Part shown: one piece after another, positions 1-7,534 of the stretch | Position numbering within the stretch: the stretch's first letter is position 1 | Layout of the letters: the number at the start of each line of letters is the position of its first letter | Assembly (NCBI GenBank): GCA_031550915.1 | Contig: JAVBOF010000120.1 | Location: forward strand, 1 to 36,317 | Reading direction: 5' to 3' | DNA from: JAVBOF01 sp031550915 | GTDB lineage: Bacteria; Bacillota; Clostridia; Christensenellales; MGBC116941 | DNA: 36,317 bases | Position numbers and translations under genes: made by a program | Notes under the pieces: model-generated | Seen by the model: the letters and a program-made list of their open reading frames with translations, nothing else | What the model was told of the DNA's origin: nothing | The model's database searches: none

Positions 1-31
1 AAGCGCCGAACTATTCGGCACATTAGGGGAT

Positions 32-841
32 ATGGAAGGCAGCTTGTTGGCAAAATACGAGGAGCTAAAGGCATATCTGCGGGGGCTTGAATCTTTCGTT
101 GTGGCGTATTCCGGCGGTGTCGACAGCACTTTGCTTTTAAAAGCCTCAAAGGATGCGGGCGTATACTTTTTTGCATTGTACGTGGATTCCCCTCTGCAAA
201 AAATGTCGACCCGGCTGGTTGCTGCCAGGGCTGCCGAGGATCTCGGAGTAGAGCTGAAGATACTGGATATGGATACAACGGAAATAGAGGGCATGAAAAA
301 GAATCCGCCCGACCGTTGCTATCATTGCAAAAAGCATATATTCACTGAGATCATTGCGTATGCGCGGCAATACGACATCACGATGGTATGCGAGGGCACC
401 GTTAAGGATGACGAGCAAAAATACCGCCCCGGCAAGGCTGCGATAGCAGAGCTTGGAATAAAAAGTCCGCTTGCCGATTGCGGCATTGATAAAGAGACGG
501 TGCGCGCTATGCTGCGAGAACTTGGCGTTGAAGGCTGGGACAGGGTGAGCGATTCCTGTCTGGCTACGCGGTTGCCGTATGGCGAGACTCTTACCGGCGA
601 CAAGCTACATATGATCGAAATTACGGAGGATCTGCTTGCAAAGAAAGGATACCGTTCCTTCCGCGTCAGGTATCATTGGCCGGTGGCACGGATAGAGCTT
701 TTGCCGGAGGACAGAAAAAGATTTATTGAGAACGATGATCCGGAGATACCGAAAGTGTTTAAGGATGCCGGGTTCAAATATATATCGCTGGATATCGAGG
801 GATACCGCAGCGGCAGTCCGGAGGAAATGATCAACATATGA
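32..841 (+). CDS. larE: LarE, pyridinium-3,5-bisthiocarboxylic acid mononucleotide synthase (sulfur insertion)
   Basis: PP-loop ATP pyrophosphatase that converts the two carboxylates made by LarB into thiocarboxylates during nickel-pincer cofactor synthesis in the cytoplasm. The PP-loop SGGVDS is at residues 27-32, a CYHCK motif follows, and the SDSCLATRLPYG segment holds the cysteine that donates sulfur in the sacrificial type of LarE. I see no extra C-terminal cysteines of the cluster-binding type. The C-terminal GYRSGS motif is present and 269 residues is the normal size. The frame is open to the left window edge, so a longer N-terminus cannot be excluded, but the ATG at 32 gives the usual distance to the PP-loop. 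It overlaps larB by an ATGA, which implies coupled translation. Confidence 0.9.
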   Translation: MEGSLLAKYEELKAYLRGLESFVVAYSGGVDSTLLLKASKDAGVYFFALYVDSPLQKMSTRLVAARAAEDLGVELKILDMDTTEIEGMKKNPPDRCYHCKKHIFTEIIAYARQYDITMVCEGTVKDDEQKYRPGKAAIAELGIKSPLADCGIDKETVRAMLRELGVEGWDRVSDSCLATRLPYGETLTGDKLHMIEITEDLLAKKGYRSFRVRYHWPVARIELLPEDRKRFIENDDPEIPKVFKDAGFKYISLDIEGYRSGSPEEMINI

Positions 842-1626
842 ATGACAGGGACTTAAAGGATATCCTGAAACGGCTGCAGGATAACGAGATTGACGCTGAA
901 AGAGCTTTTACCGATATAACGGGCAAAGGTTTCGAAGACCTTGGTTTTGCGAAGCCTGACCATATACGCAGCAGACGAAAGGGTTTTTCTGAAGTCATCT
1001 ACAGCCCCGGTAAAACGAACGCGCAGCTTTACGGAATAATAAAAAGCCTTATAGATGCCGGCGAAACCAATATATTGGTAACGCGGGCAGGTAAGGATGT
1101 TTTTGAAAGCATAAAGCCGAAGTTTGAAGAAGGTGTTTTGACATACTTTGAAACCGCGCGGATAATACTTGTAAATAAAAAGAATGTCTGCTTCAACTCG
1201 GGATACGCAATAGTGGCATGCGCGGGTACGACGGATATGCCTGTTGCGGAGGAAGCGGCCGTGACCGCAGAAACGCTTGGTTGCAGCGTCAAACGTATCT
1301 ATGATGTCGGCGTTGCCGGTTTGCACCGGCTTCTGGCTTATGAGGAGGATATTGCGGGCGCATCCGTGATAATAGCCGTTGCAGGTATGGAGGGCGCTTT
1401 GCCAAGCGTTATCGGTGGTCTGGCACAATGCCCTGTGCTGGCCGTTCCAACAAGCGTTGGGTATGGCGCAAGCTTTGGAGGGGTTGCCGCGCTTTTGGGT
1501 ATGCTGAACAGCTGCTCCAGCGGAGTTGCGGTACTGAATATCGATAATGGTTTTGGAGCGGGATATTTTGCCGCTACATTGCTGCGGACCATAGAAAGGA
1601 AGACAGATGCAAAAACTTCATTTTGA
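838..1626 (+). CDS. larB: LarB, pyridinium-3,5-biscarboxylic acid mononucleotide synthase
   Basis: First enzyme of nickel-pincer cofactor synthesis: it carboxylates the pyridinium ring of nicotinic acid adenine dinucleotide and hydrolyses the phosphoanhydride. The C-terminal half is a PurE/AIR-carboxylase-like fold, visible as the GTTDMPVAEEA, AGMEGALPSVIGG and TSVGYGASFGG segments. Cys226 in LNSCSSGVAVLNIDNGFGAG is in the place expected for the catalytic cysteine. The 262-residue length is typical. It overlaps larE by 4 nt and larC by 20 nt, so the three genes form one translationally coupled unit. Confidence 0.92.
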   Translation: MNDRDLKDILKRLQDNEIDAERAFTDITGKGFEDLGFAKPDHIRSRRKGFSEVIYSPGKTNAQLYGIIKSLIDAGETNILVTRAGKDVFESIKPKFEEGVLTYFETARIILVNKKNVCFNSGYAIVACAGTTDMPVAEEAAVTAETLGCSVKRIYDVGVAGLHRLLAYEEDIAGASVIIAVAGMEGALPSVIGGLAQCPVLAVPTSVGYGASFGGVAALLGMLNSCSSGVAVLNIDNGFGAGYFAATLLRTIERKTDAKTSF

Positions 1627-2788
1627 TTGTTTTTCGGGAATAAGCGGTGATATGGTGTTGGGAGCGTTGCTTGATATTAGGCAAAACAGCTCCTTTCTGA
1701 TATCCGAACTTTCCAAGCTGGGCTTGGATGATGAGTTTACCCTAAAGGTCGAAAAGGGCAATACACATTCCATCGCCGGAGCGAACGTGCATGTGTTGCT
1801 GGCATCTGAAGAAGGACATGCCGGCCATCATCACGCGCATATGCGTACGCTGGATGATATAAACGCGATAATAGATGATTCCTCCCTGAGCCTTTATGTA
1901 AAGGATATGGCCAAGAAGGTTTTTTTGACAATTGCTGAAGCCGAAGCGAAGGTGCATGGAACCGATATACAAAAGGTGCATTTCCACGAAGTTGGAGCTG
2001 TGGATTCCATTGTGGATATCGTCGGAGCCTGCATACTGCTTGATGCGCTTGGTGAAGTTGAAGTCAGCTGCTCCGCTATAAACGTCGGCTCTGGAACCGT
2101 ATACTGTGCGCACAGGACGCTGCCGGTGCCTGCGCCTGCAACAGCGGAGCTTTTGCAGGGGATACCTGTGTTTTCCAATGAGATACAGGGTGAGCTTGCG
2201 ACGCCGACGGGCGTGGCGCTTATAAAAACGTTTGCGGCTAAATTTGGCGGCACGCCGGATATGAAGATAGAGAAGATAGGCTATGGTTTGGGAAAGCGGG
2301 ATACAGGAAGCCCGAACGGTTTGAGGGCCATACTGGGAACAGCGGATGAAAACAGCAACGATATGGTGTTTGAGATACAGGCCAATATAGACGATATGAC
2401 AGGGGAAGCTTTGTCATACGCATGTGAAAAGCTATTTGAAGCGGGTGCGGTGGATGTTTGGCAGCAGCCGATATATATGAAAAAAGGCAGGGTAGGGGCA
2501 ATGCTATGCGCAATATGCAAGGGTGTATACAGGGACAGCGTAATTCAAGCTATATTCCGCAATACCACCACCATTGGCATACGCTTTGATCTCAAAAGCC
2601 GTGAAGTGCTGCAGCGCGAAAGCGTATCTGTGGATACCGCATTTGGCGAGATCCCGGCTAAGCGCATAAAGCGGTGCGGTACAGAGGAAGTCGTGCCGGA
2701 ATATGAAGCCTGCAGGGCTGTTGCGGAGAAGCACGGAGTATCGTTGAAAGCGGTATATGAAGCAGTTGTTGCCAAGGATGGGATATAA
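1607..2788 (+). CDS. larC: LarC, nickel-pincer cofactor nickel insertase (CTP-dependent cyclometallase)
   Basis: Inserts nickel into the bisthiocarboxylated mononucleotide, using CTP. The N-terminus HFDCFSGISGDM is the family signature. A histidine cluster (GHAGHHHAH, about residues 72-80) is a likely nickel-handling segment. In some lactobacilli larC is split and read through by frameshifting; here it is one uninterrupted 393-residue frame. The ATG at 1607 has AAGGA at 1596-1600 and lies inside the end of larB. The gene ends before a hairpin plus T-run. No LarA-type racemase is present in the window, so the cofactor user is elsewhere. Confidence 0.92.
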   Translation: MQKLHFDCFSGISGDMVLGALLDIRQNSSFLISELSKLGLDDEFTLKVEKGNTHSIAGANVHVLLASEEGHAGHHHAHMRTLDDINAIIDDSSLSLYVKDMAKKVFLTIAEAEAKVHGTDIQKVHFHEVGAVDSIVDIVGACILLDALGEVEVSCSAINVGSGTVYCAHRTLPVPAPATAELLQGIPVFSNEIQGELATPTGVALIKTFAAKFGGTPDMKIEKIGYGLGKRDTGSPNGLRAILGTADENSNDMVFEIQANIDDMTGEALSYACEKLFEAGAVDVWQQPIYMKKGRVGAMLCAICKGVYRDSVIQAIFRNTTTIGIRFDLKSREVLQRESVSVDTAFGEIPAKRIKRCGTEEVVPEYEACRAVAEKHGVSLKAVYEAVVAKDGI

Positions 2789-2822
2789 AGGATTTTAACT
2801 GAGAAATATGTTCGTTTTAGCT

Positions 2823-2865
2823 GCCCGGTTTTTACAAAAGTAGATTACCGGGCGTCATTTTTTTC
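2823..2865 (+). terminator. Intrinsic terminator of larEBC
   Basis: The arms GCCCGGT (2823-2829) and ACCGGGC (2847-2853) pair perfectly around a 17-nt loop, and a run of seven T follows at 2858-2864. It lies 34 nt after the larC stop and overlaps the end of the convergent membrane gene. Confidence 0.75.
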
Positions 2866-3234
2866 CTGAATACGCTTTTTCTCCGACCTTTCATAGCTAA
2901 TGAGCTGATATAAGGCCAATGCGATTAAAAATACGCCAAATGCTTTTCTCAATAGCGTGGCGTCCAGATTCAAGGCGATAAACGCGCCTCCGACAGCGCC
3001 GACGATGCCAGGGATACCCATTTTGACAGTAGCCTTAAAATCTATGCGTTTTTCCTTTGCGTGGGTGATGATAGCAAGTGCCGCGGTGGGAAGAAACGCG
3101 AGTAAATTGACCCCCTGAGCCGCATGCTGCGTTACTCCCAAAAATATTGTCAGTGCGGGTATCAAAACCATGCCGCCGCCAAGCCCCATCCCGCCAAGCG
3201 TGCCAAATACGATGCCGATCAATACTTCCAGCAT
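2845..3234 (-). CDS. TauE/SafE family half-size membrane transporter, second subunit
   Basis: Short (129 residues) membrane protein of the TauE/SafE (DUF81) group, members of which are putative exporters of sulfite, sulfoacetate or related anions. The start carries the family glycine-rich segment GTLGGMGLGGGMVLIPAL, followed by three or four hydrophobic helices and a basic tail. Family proteins are usually about 250 residues with two repeats; this is one repeat. I chose the ATG at 3234, four nt after the stop of the upstream partner; a TTG at 3246 would give a 133-residue form that overlaps the partner. No good ribosome binding site is visible, so translation is probably coupled. The substrate cannot be read from sequence. 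Confidence 0.75.
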   Translation of the reverse strand: MLEVLIGIVFGTLGGMGLGGGMVLIPALTIFLGVTQHAAQGVNLLAFLPTAALAIITHAKEKRIDFKATVKMGIPGIVGAVGGAFIALNLDATLLRKAFGVFLIALALYQLISYERSEKKRIQEKNDAR

Positions 3235-3238
3235 AATA

Positions 3239-3601
3239 TCAACCAAAGAGCATTTTTACGCCGCCCAGAGCCATAACGGCGCAGAAGACTCGTGTGAGCC
3301 ATTTTTCTGATATCAACCCGAGAAGCTTTGCGCCCAAAAAACCACCGGCGGCCGCCCCCACACTGACCTTCCATGTCAAACCCCAGTCATAGACCCCGCC
3401 AAAAGCATAGATAATGGCGCTGACGATACAAAGCGGCAGAATTATTGTTATCGACGTGGCGTGGGCAGTTTTGTCATCAGTATCCTTCATGCTCTTTAGC
3501 GAAGCGACTGCGATTATACCTCCACTGGAACCGAAGATACCGTTCAATAAGCCTGACAATGCCCCGAATATGAGAAGCCGTGGTGTTTTACCCTTTTGCA
3601 T
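3239..3601 (-). CDS. TauE/SafE family half-size membrane transporter, first subunit
   Basis: A 120-residue membrane protein carrying the other TauE/SafE repeat. The N-terminal helix contains LIFGALSGLLNGIFGSSGGIIAVASL, whose GxxxGxxGxxGG pattern mirrors that of the downstream partner. I take the ATG at 3601 as start because AAAAAAGGA precedes it by about seven T residues; the TTG at 3631 lies upstream of that ribosome binding site. The two half genes are adjacent and coupled, so the simplest reading is a heterodimer that rebuilds the two-repeat transporter. The substrate is unknown; it is convergent with the lar genes and shows no obvious link to them. Confidence 0.75.
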   Translation of the reverse strand: MQKGKTPRLLIFGALSGLLNGIFGSSGGIIAVASLKSMKDTDDKTAHATSITIILPLCIVSAIIYAFGGVYDWGLTWKVSVGAAAGGFLGAKLLGLISEKWLTRVFCAVMALGGVKMLFG

Positions 3602-3725
3602 AAAAAAATCCTTTTTTCGTAATTTGCCCAATGGTTCCTCTAATATTCACTTGTTATATGTCAAGGTTACCAGAGTTTTTGGGAAAGATATATTAAAGCA
3701 ACAAAAAGAGAAAGGAGTGTAGGGT

Positions 3726-3866
3726 ATGATGGTGAAAACAGGACAGAAGCCGGGCATCGGAGAGTATGAATGCATTAATTGCCGGAACAACGTGCGTCTG
3801 GACGATGATACGGACCGTATGCCGCCTTGCGGCAACTGTCATAATACCGAATTTGAAAAAATCTAG
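3726..3866 (+). CDS. Small zinc-ribbon protein (46 residues)
   Basis: A very short gene preceded by AAAGGAG at 3711-3717, eight nt before ATG 3726 (a second ATG follows directly). The product has two CxxC knuckles, C16-x2-C19 and C35-x2-C38, separated by an acidic DDDTDRMPP segment, which is the layout of the small zinc-ribbon proteins common in Clostridia. The KTGxKPGIGxYxCxNC start matches my recollection of that group. Role unknown; a single treble-clef or rubredoxin-like zinc site is the most that can be said. It lies between the divergent TauE pair and the deacetylase gene, with no visible operon partner. Confidence 0.75.
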   Translation: MMVKTGQKPGIGEYECINCRNNVRLDDDTDRMPPCGNCHNTEFEKI

Positions 3867-3888
3867 TAGGTAAAATGTAATATTTATA

Positions 3889-3917
3889 TTGAATTATTCG
3901 ACAAAAAGAGTCATAAT
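3889..3917 (+). promoter_or_regulatory. Putative sigma-A promoter of the deacetylase gene
   Basis: TTGAAT (3889-3894) and CATAAT (3912-3917) are separated by 17 nt and lie 32 nt before the chosen start. Each box deviates from consensus at two or fewer positions. Confidence 0.45.
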
Positions 3918-3949
3918 TATTGCATTATATTATTTTTGAGGTTATACAA

Positions 3950-4945
3950 ATGACGCAGGACAGCAACTATGGCTCTTTTTTTATCAGGAGGTTTACGGCC
4001 GTCTTCATTTGCATCGTTTTTGTTTTAGCCGCGTTCCCGGTCAACGCGGCTTTTGCTAAAAATGAAGATGGAAGCAAAACCGGCAAATTAATATTGAAAG
4101 ATGAAAAAATACATATTTACGGCCCGGGATACAGCAAAAAAATTGAGTTACAGAGTATAGGGGACGAGGGCAGCGAAGTTGGATTCACTTCCGATAAACC
4201 TTCTATCGCATCGGTCGATTCCAAGGGCGTTGTCACGGCGAAACGCTTTGGCAACTGCCGCGTTACCGTCACAAACGGCAAGTTTAAGGCGGTATGCAAA
4301 ATAGTAGTCGCCAACAAAAGGATTGCGATAACGTTTGACGACGGCCCTGGCAAGGTCACCACACCGCGTCTGTTAAAAGCGCTGGATGAGTATGACGTGA
4401 AATGTACTTTCTTCATAATCGGCAGGAACGCAATACAAAACAAAGCTGTATTGAAGGACGAATACAAAAAGGGACACGAGATAGCCAACCACAGCATGAA
4501 CCACAAATATGCATGCCTTATAAGCGGATCGGCTTACCGCCAGCAGGTATACGATTGCAGCCGCGTAATAAAGAGCATCATCGGCGTTGAACCGAAGCTG
4601 TTCCGTGCGCCGGGCGGGATGTATAACTCGGCAGTACGCGCCCTCGGGATGCCGCTGATAGATTGGGCTGTGGATCCTTGGGATTGGAAATATCGCGATG
4701 CCGGCATAGTATACAGAAACGTTTTGCGGGACACCCATGACGGGGATATAGTTTTACTGCATGATATACACCCGACTTCCGTTACTGCGGCTATACGTCT
4801 TATTCCTGTGTTCCAGAGCAGGGGATATGAATGCGTGACGGTTTCGGAGCTTTTGGGCGGCATGCATAATGGCACGATATACAAGAGGCGTTTGAAAAGA
4901 ACTGCCGAACCTATTGCTGAGGAAGCTTTAAAAGAATTGGATTAA
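3950..4945 (+). CDS. Secreted or membrane-anchored NodB-type polysaccharide/peptidoglycan deacetylase with Big_2 domain
   Basis: Carbohydrate esterase family 4 enzyme, probably removing N-acetyl groups from cell-wall glycan outside the membrane. Residues about 12-36 form a signal peptide or anchor. A bacterial Ig-like (Big_2) domain spans about 45-120 (the PSIASVDSKGVVTAKRFG core is clear). The NodB domain carries motif 1 TFDDGP (128-133), motif 2 HSMNH (181-185, metal histidines), motif 3 RAPGG (219-223), motif 4 DWAVDPWDW (238-246) and motif 5 LLHDIHPTS (269-277), so all catalytic elements are present. The ATG at 3950 has GAGG eight nt upstream; a longer TTG-started frame at 3920 is less likely. 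The exact substrate is inferred, not seen. Confidence 0.88.
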   Translation: MTQDSNYGSFFIRRFTAVFICIVFVLAAFPVNAAFAKNEDGSKTGKLILKDEKIHIYGPGYSKKIELQSIGDEGSEVGFTSDKPSIASVDSKGVVTAKRFGNCRVTVTNGKFKAVCKIVVANKRIAITFDDGPGKVTTPRLLKALDEYDVKCTFFIIGRNAIQNKAVLKDEYKKGHEIANHSMNHKYACLISGSAYRQQVYDCSRVIKSIIGVEPKLFRAPGGMYNSAVRALGMPLIDWAVDPWDWKYRDAGIVYRNVLRDTHDGDIVLLHDIHPTSVTAAIRLIPVFQSRGYECVTVSELLGGMHNGTIYKRRLKRTAEPIAEEALKELD

Positions 4946-4953
4946 TGGGAATC

Positions 4954-5093
4954 CTTCTTTCTTTTTCCGTGAAAAAGAAAGAAGCAAAGAAAAAGCGAGG
5001 TAGTATGTTTTGCCGGAAAACTAAGTATCGTATTCCTGCCAGACACAACAAAGCAATATACGTTGATGAGCAAGAAAGAAGCATAGAAAAAGC
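4954..5093. repeat. Perfect A/G-rich hairpin with a duplicated 22-nt tail
   Basis: The arms CTTCTTTCTTTTTC (4954-4967) and GAAAAAGAAAGAAG (4971-4984) pair over 14 bp around a 3-nt CGT loop. The right arm continues into a 22-nt segment (4975-4996) that recurs at 5072-5093 with a single mismatch. A 62-codon open frame runs across it (4945-5133), but its lysine-rich translation is just the repeat, so I do not call it a gene. It resembles an interspersed repeat, and the hairpin may also end the deacetylase transcript. Confidence 0.7.
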
Positions 5094-5139
5094 TTGGGCC
5101 GGCGGGAAAATAGCGCTTAAACGTTATTTATAGACAAAT

Positions 5140-5169
5140 AAAACCTTCTCAGATAGTTGAGAAGGTTTT
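5140..5169 (-). terminator. Intrinsic terminator of rplJ-rplL
   Basis: The arms AAAACCTTCTCA (5140-5151) and TGAGAAGGTTTT (5158-5169) form a perfect 12-bp stem with a 6-nt loop. On the minus strand it is followed by a T-rich tail, and it lies 22 nt past the rplL stop. Transcription therefore ends before any rpoB. Confidence 0.8.
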
Positions 5170-5191
5170 GCTTTGCTTTTATTTGGTTTGC

Positions 5192-5572
5192 TTATTTGAT
5201 TTCGAGTGTTGCGCCGGATTCTTTGAAGGTTTCTACGAGCTTGTCTGCTTCTTCCTTGCTGACAGCTTCTTTTATGGGCTTCGGAGCTGTATCAACCAAC
5301 TCTTTAGCTTCCTTCAGGCCAAGGCCGGTTACTTCGCGTACAACTTTGATGACCTTTATCTTTTCTGCTCCGACATCCTTAAGGATAACGTCGAATTCGG
5401 TTTTTTCCTCACCTGCATCCGCAACAGCGCCGCCAGCCGCAGGAGCAGCCGCCGCAACAGCCACAGGAGCAGCCGCGCTTACGCCGAATTTTTCTTCAAG
5501 GGCTTTAACGAGCTCGGAAAGCTCCAATACACTCATCTGTTCAATCGCTTCAATAAGCTGTTCTTTATTCAT
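5192..5572 (-). CDS. rplL: 50S ribosomal protein L7/L12
   Basis: Stalk protein that recruits translational GTPases. The 126-residue product has the N-terminal dimerisation helices (MNKEQLIEAIEQMSVLELSELVKALEEK in pieces), an alanine-rich hinge at about residues 34-54, and the C-terminal domain with KIKVIKVVREVTGLGLKEAK. The ATG at 5572 follows GGAGG by eight nt; a TTG at 5587 in the same frame lies on the ribosome binding site and is rejected. It is the last gene of its unit, cotranscribed with rplJ and followed by a strong terminator. Confidence 0.97.
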   Translation of the reverse strand: MNKEQLIEAIEQMSVLELSELVKALEEKFGVSAAAPVAVAAAAPAAGGAVADAGEEKTEFDVILKDVGAEKIKVIKVVREVTGLGLKEAKELVDTAPKPIKEAVSKEEADKLVETFKESGATLEIK

Positions 5573-5602
5573 TGTTTTATCCTCCAAAAATTTTATAAAT
5601 AT

Positions 5603-6130
5603 TTATGCCTGTTTCTTTTCCTGTACCGCGTTCAGAGTATACAGCAAAGAGCGCAATGTGCCGGAAAGTACTCCGACCATGCCCGCTATCGGCGCGTTCA
5701 TCGTGCCGAGCAGTTTCGCTATCAAAACTTCCTTCGAGGGAAGCTCCGCAAGAGCCTTGACTCCGCTTTCGTTTAGGACAGTACCTTCTAAAACGGCTGC
5801 CTTGATCTGGGTCTTTTTGACCTTCTTGATGAATTCATTGAGGATCTTAGCCGGCTTAACAGGATCTTCATAGCTAAAAGCTATGGCTGTTGGGCCAACA
5901 AGATATTCTTTCAAAGCATCTAGGCCGAGGTCATCCGCCGCTCTTTCTACAAGGTTGTTTTTGATAACTTTGTATTCGATGTCTTCTTTGCGGAATTCGT
6001 TGCGGAGATCGCTGACTTCTGCAACCGTAAGGCCTCGGTAATCAAAAAGTACGGATACCTTTGCATCCTCAAGCTTTTTCTTTACTTCGGATACTTGCTG
6101 TTTCTTGATTTCATGGGCTGCTATAGACAT
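5603..6130 (-). CDS. rplJ: 50S ribosomal protein L10
   Basis: Anchors the L7/L12 dimers on the ribosome and, in the family, represses its own mRNA by binding the leader. The 175-residue product begins MSIAAHEIKKQQVSEV and has DYRGLTVAE at about residues 30-38 and IKNNLVERA. The start at 6130 follows AGGAGGTG; the frame stays open further upstream only because it crosses the leader RNA. The C-terminal helix that binds L7/L12 dimers is visible up to residue 175. Confidence 0.97.
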   Translation of the reverse strand: MSIAAHEIKKQQVSEVKKKLEDAKVSVLFDYRGLTVAEVSDLRNEFRKEDIEYKVIKNNLVERAADDLGLDALKEYLVGPTAIAFSYEDPVKPAKILNEFIKKVKKTQIKAAVLEGTVLNESGVKALAELPSKEVLIAKLLGTMNAPIAGMVGVLSGTLRSLLYTLNAVQEKKQA

Positions 6131-6167
6131 AGGTTCACCTCCTACTTTGTGCCGGTATGGCCGGCTG

Positions 6168-6290
6168 AAAAATAAAACCCTCGCGCAGAACGCAAGGGTT
6201 GCTCTAGAACTATTGTAAACAATCAGTACTATGCTTTCCTCGGCGGGCAATTTTAAGCCTTTCGGCGCCAGCTGTCTGCGGTCAACATTT
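6168..6290 (-). promoter_or_regulatory. L10 leader RNA with attenuator in front of rplJ-rplL
   Basis: On the minus strand the 5' part carries the GACCGCAGACAGCTGGC and GCCCGCCGAGG segments (complement of about 6241-6286), the conserved core of bacterial L10 leaders. Downstream, the arms at 6176-6185 and 6191-6200 form a 10-bp stem with one G-T pair and a 5-nt loop, followed by a T-rich tail (6169-6175): a classic attenuator. L10-L12 binding is expected to favour termination. Confidence 0.85.
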
Positions 6291-6300
6291 TGCAATATGC

Positions 6301-6329
6301 AGTATAGCATATGCTTTTGGGTTTGTCAA
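6301..6329 (-). promoter_or_regulatory. Sigma-A promoter of rplJ-rplL
   Basis: Complement of 6324-6329 reads TTGACA and complement of 6301-6306 reads TATACT, separated by exactly 17 nt. It lies in the rplA-rplJ gap, just after the rplA stop and just before the L10 leader. Confidence 0.85.
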
Positions 6330-6330
6330 A

Positions 6331-7026
6331 CTACATTACGAATTTCAAAGGGTTTAGCTTAATGCCCGGGCTCATCGTGCTACCTATGACGACGCTTTTG
6401 AGGTAAGTGCCCTTGGCAGCCGACGGTTTCGCTTTTATAAGGGCTTCCATAAGCGTTTTGATATTCTCGGACAGCTTTTCATCGTCAAAGGATACCTTGC
6501 CTACGGGGCAGTGGACGATAGACGTTTTATCCACGCGGTATTCGACCTTACCGGATTTGATATCGGCGACGGCCTTAGCCACATCCATTGTAACTGTGCC
6601 GCTCTTGGGGTTTGGCATGAGGCCCTTTGGTCCCAGCACACGGCCGATACGTCCAACAACACCCATCATATCGGGGGTAGCTACGCAGACATCAAATTCA
6701 AACCAGTTTTCCGTCTGGATCTTTGTAATCATCTCTTCCGCGCCTACATAATCCGCTTGCGCTTCCTCTGCTTCGCGGGCTTTATCGCCCTTGGCTATTA
6801 CAAGCACCCTTGGAACCTTACCTGTGCCATGCGGAAGAACAACGGCGCCGCGCACCTGCTGGTCTGCGTGCCTTGGGTCTACGCCGAGGCGTACGGTGAG
6901 CTCCACGGTCTCGTCAAACTTTGCCTTGGGCATCTCTTTCAATATGGACAAACCTTCGTCCAGTTCATATTGCGCGGCCTTATCTATTAGCTTAAGGCTA
7001 TCGGTATACTTTTTACCATGCTTCAT
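6331..7026 (-). CDS. rplA: 50S ribosomal protein L1
   Basis: Forms the L1 stalk near the E site and is the usual translational repressor of the rplK-rplA unit. The 231-residue product has DQQVRGAVVLPHGTGK at about 55-70 and the signature LGPKGLMPNPKSGT at 131-144. ATG 7026 follows AAGGAGG by seven nt. A hairpin resembling the L1 binding site on 23S rRNA lies directly upstream (7042-7076), overlapping the approach to the ribosome binding site. Confidence 0.97.
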   Translation of the reverse strand: MKHGKKYTDSLKLIDKAAQYELDEGLSILKEMPKAKFDETVELTVRLGVDPRHADQQVRGAVVLPHGTGKVPRVLVIAKGDKAREAEEAQADYVGAEEMITKIQTENWFEFDVCVATPDMMGVVGRIGRVLGPKGLMPNPKSGTVTMDVAKAVADIKSGKVEYRVDKTSIVHCPVGKVSFDDEKLSENIKTLMEALIKAKPSAAKGTYLKSVVIGSTMSPGIKLNPLKFVM

Positions 7027-7041
7027 TATTTTTCCTCCTTT

Positions 7042-7076
7042 GTGGTCAAGCGGAAGACGGTCTGTCTTCCTCCCAC
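7042..7076 (-). promoter_or_regulatory. Putative L1-binding leader element in front of rplA
   Basis: On the minus strand, GTGGGAGGAAGAC, a short loop, GTCTTCC, then GCTTGACCAC. The inner 7-bp stem (7052-7058 with 7064-7070) is perfect, and an outer GTGG/CCAC stem closes it. The pattern GTGGGAGG-hairpin-CCG..ACCAC is that of L1 mRNA sites mimicking the L1 site in 23S rRNA. It sits five nt before the AAGGAGG. Confidence 0.7.
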
Positions 7077-7080
7077 TTTG

Positions 7081-7509
7081 CTAGCCTTCTACTACCGTTA
7101 CGCCCATTGAGCGCGCGGTTCCGGCTATCATGCTTGCGGCGGCTTCGACGCTTGCAGCATTCAAATCGGGCATCTTCGTTTGCGCTATCTCTACAAGCTG
7201 GGCTTTAGTGATAGACGCTACCTTTTCGGTATTCGGCCTGCCGGACGCTTTTTCCAAGCCTAATGATTTTTTGATCAAAACGGCAGCCGGCGGGGTTTTG
7301 GTTATAAAGCTGAACGAACGGTCTGCATAGACGGTTATAACGACGGGGATTATCAGCCCGTTTTCCTTTGCGGTACGTTCGTTAAACTCTTTACAGAAGC
7401 CCATGATGTTGACACCATGCTGACCGAGAGCCGGACCGACCGGCGGGGCCGGTGTGGCCTTTCCTGCGGGTATCTGTAATTTGATATAACCCTGTATTTT
7501 TTTTGCCAT
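7081..7509 (-). CDS. rplK: 50S ribosomal protein L11
   Basis: Component of the GTPase-associated centre and, in the family, needed for stringent-response signalling through RelA. The 142-residue product starts MAKKIQGYIKLQIPAGKA, with the proline-rich ATPAPPVGPALGQHGVNIM segment that defines the N-terminal domain; the C-terminal RNA-binding domain ends in GTARSMGVTVVEG. ATG 7509 follows GTTAGGAGGTG. It is followed by rplA after 54 nt and preceded by an L1-site-like hairpin. Confidence 0.97.
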   Translation of the reverse strand: MAKKIQGYIKLQIPAGKATPAPPVGPALGQHGVNIMGFCKEFNERTAKENGLIIPVVITVYADRSFSFITKTPPAAVLIKKSLGLEKASGRPNTEKVASITKAQLVEIAQTKMPDLNAASVEAAASMIAGTARSMGVTVVEG

Positions 7510-7534
7510 AGCAATTACACCTCCTAACTTGTTT

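Noticed and set aside
1607..2788. A programmed frameshift in larC
   Set aside because: The gene is a single open frame with all expected segments.
4945..5133. A 62-codon frame after the deacetylase
   Set aside because: Its translation is the A/G-rich repeat; the start codon has no ribosome binding site.
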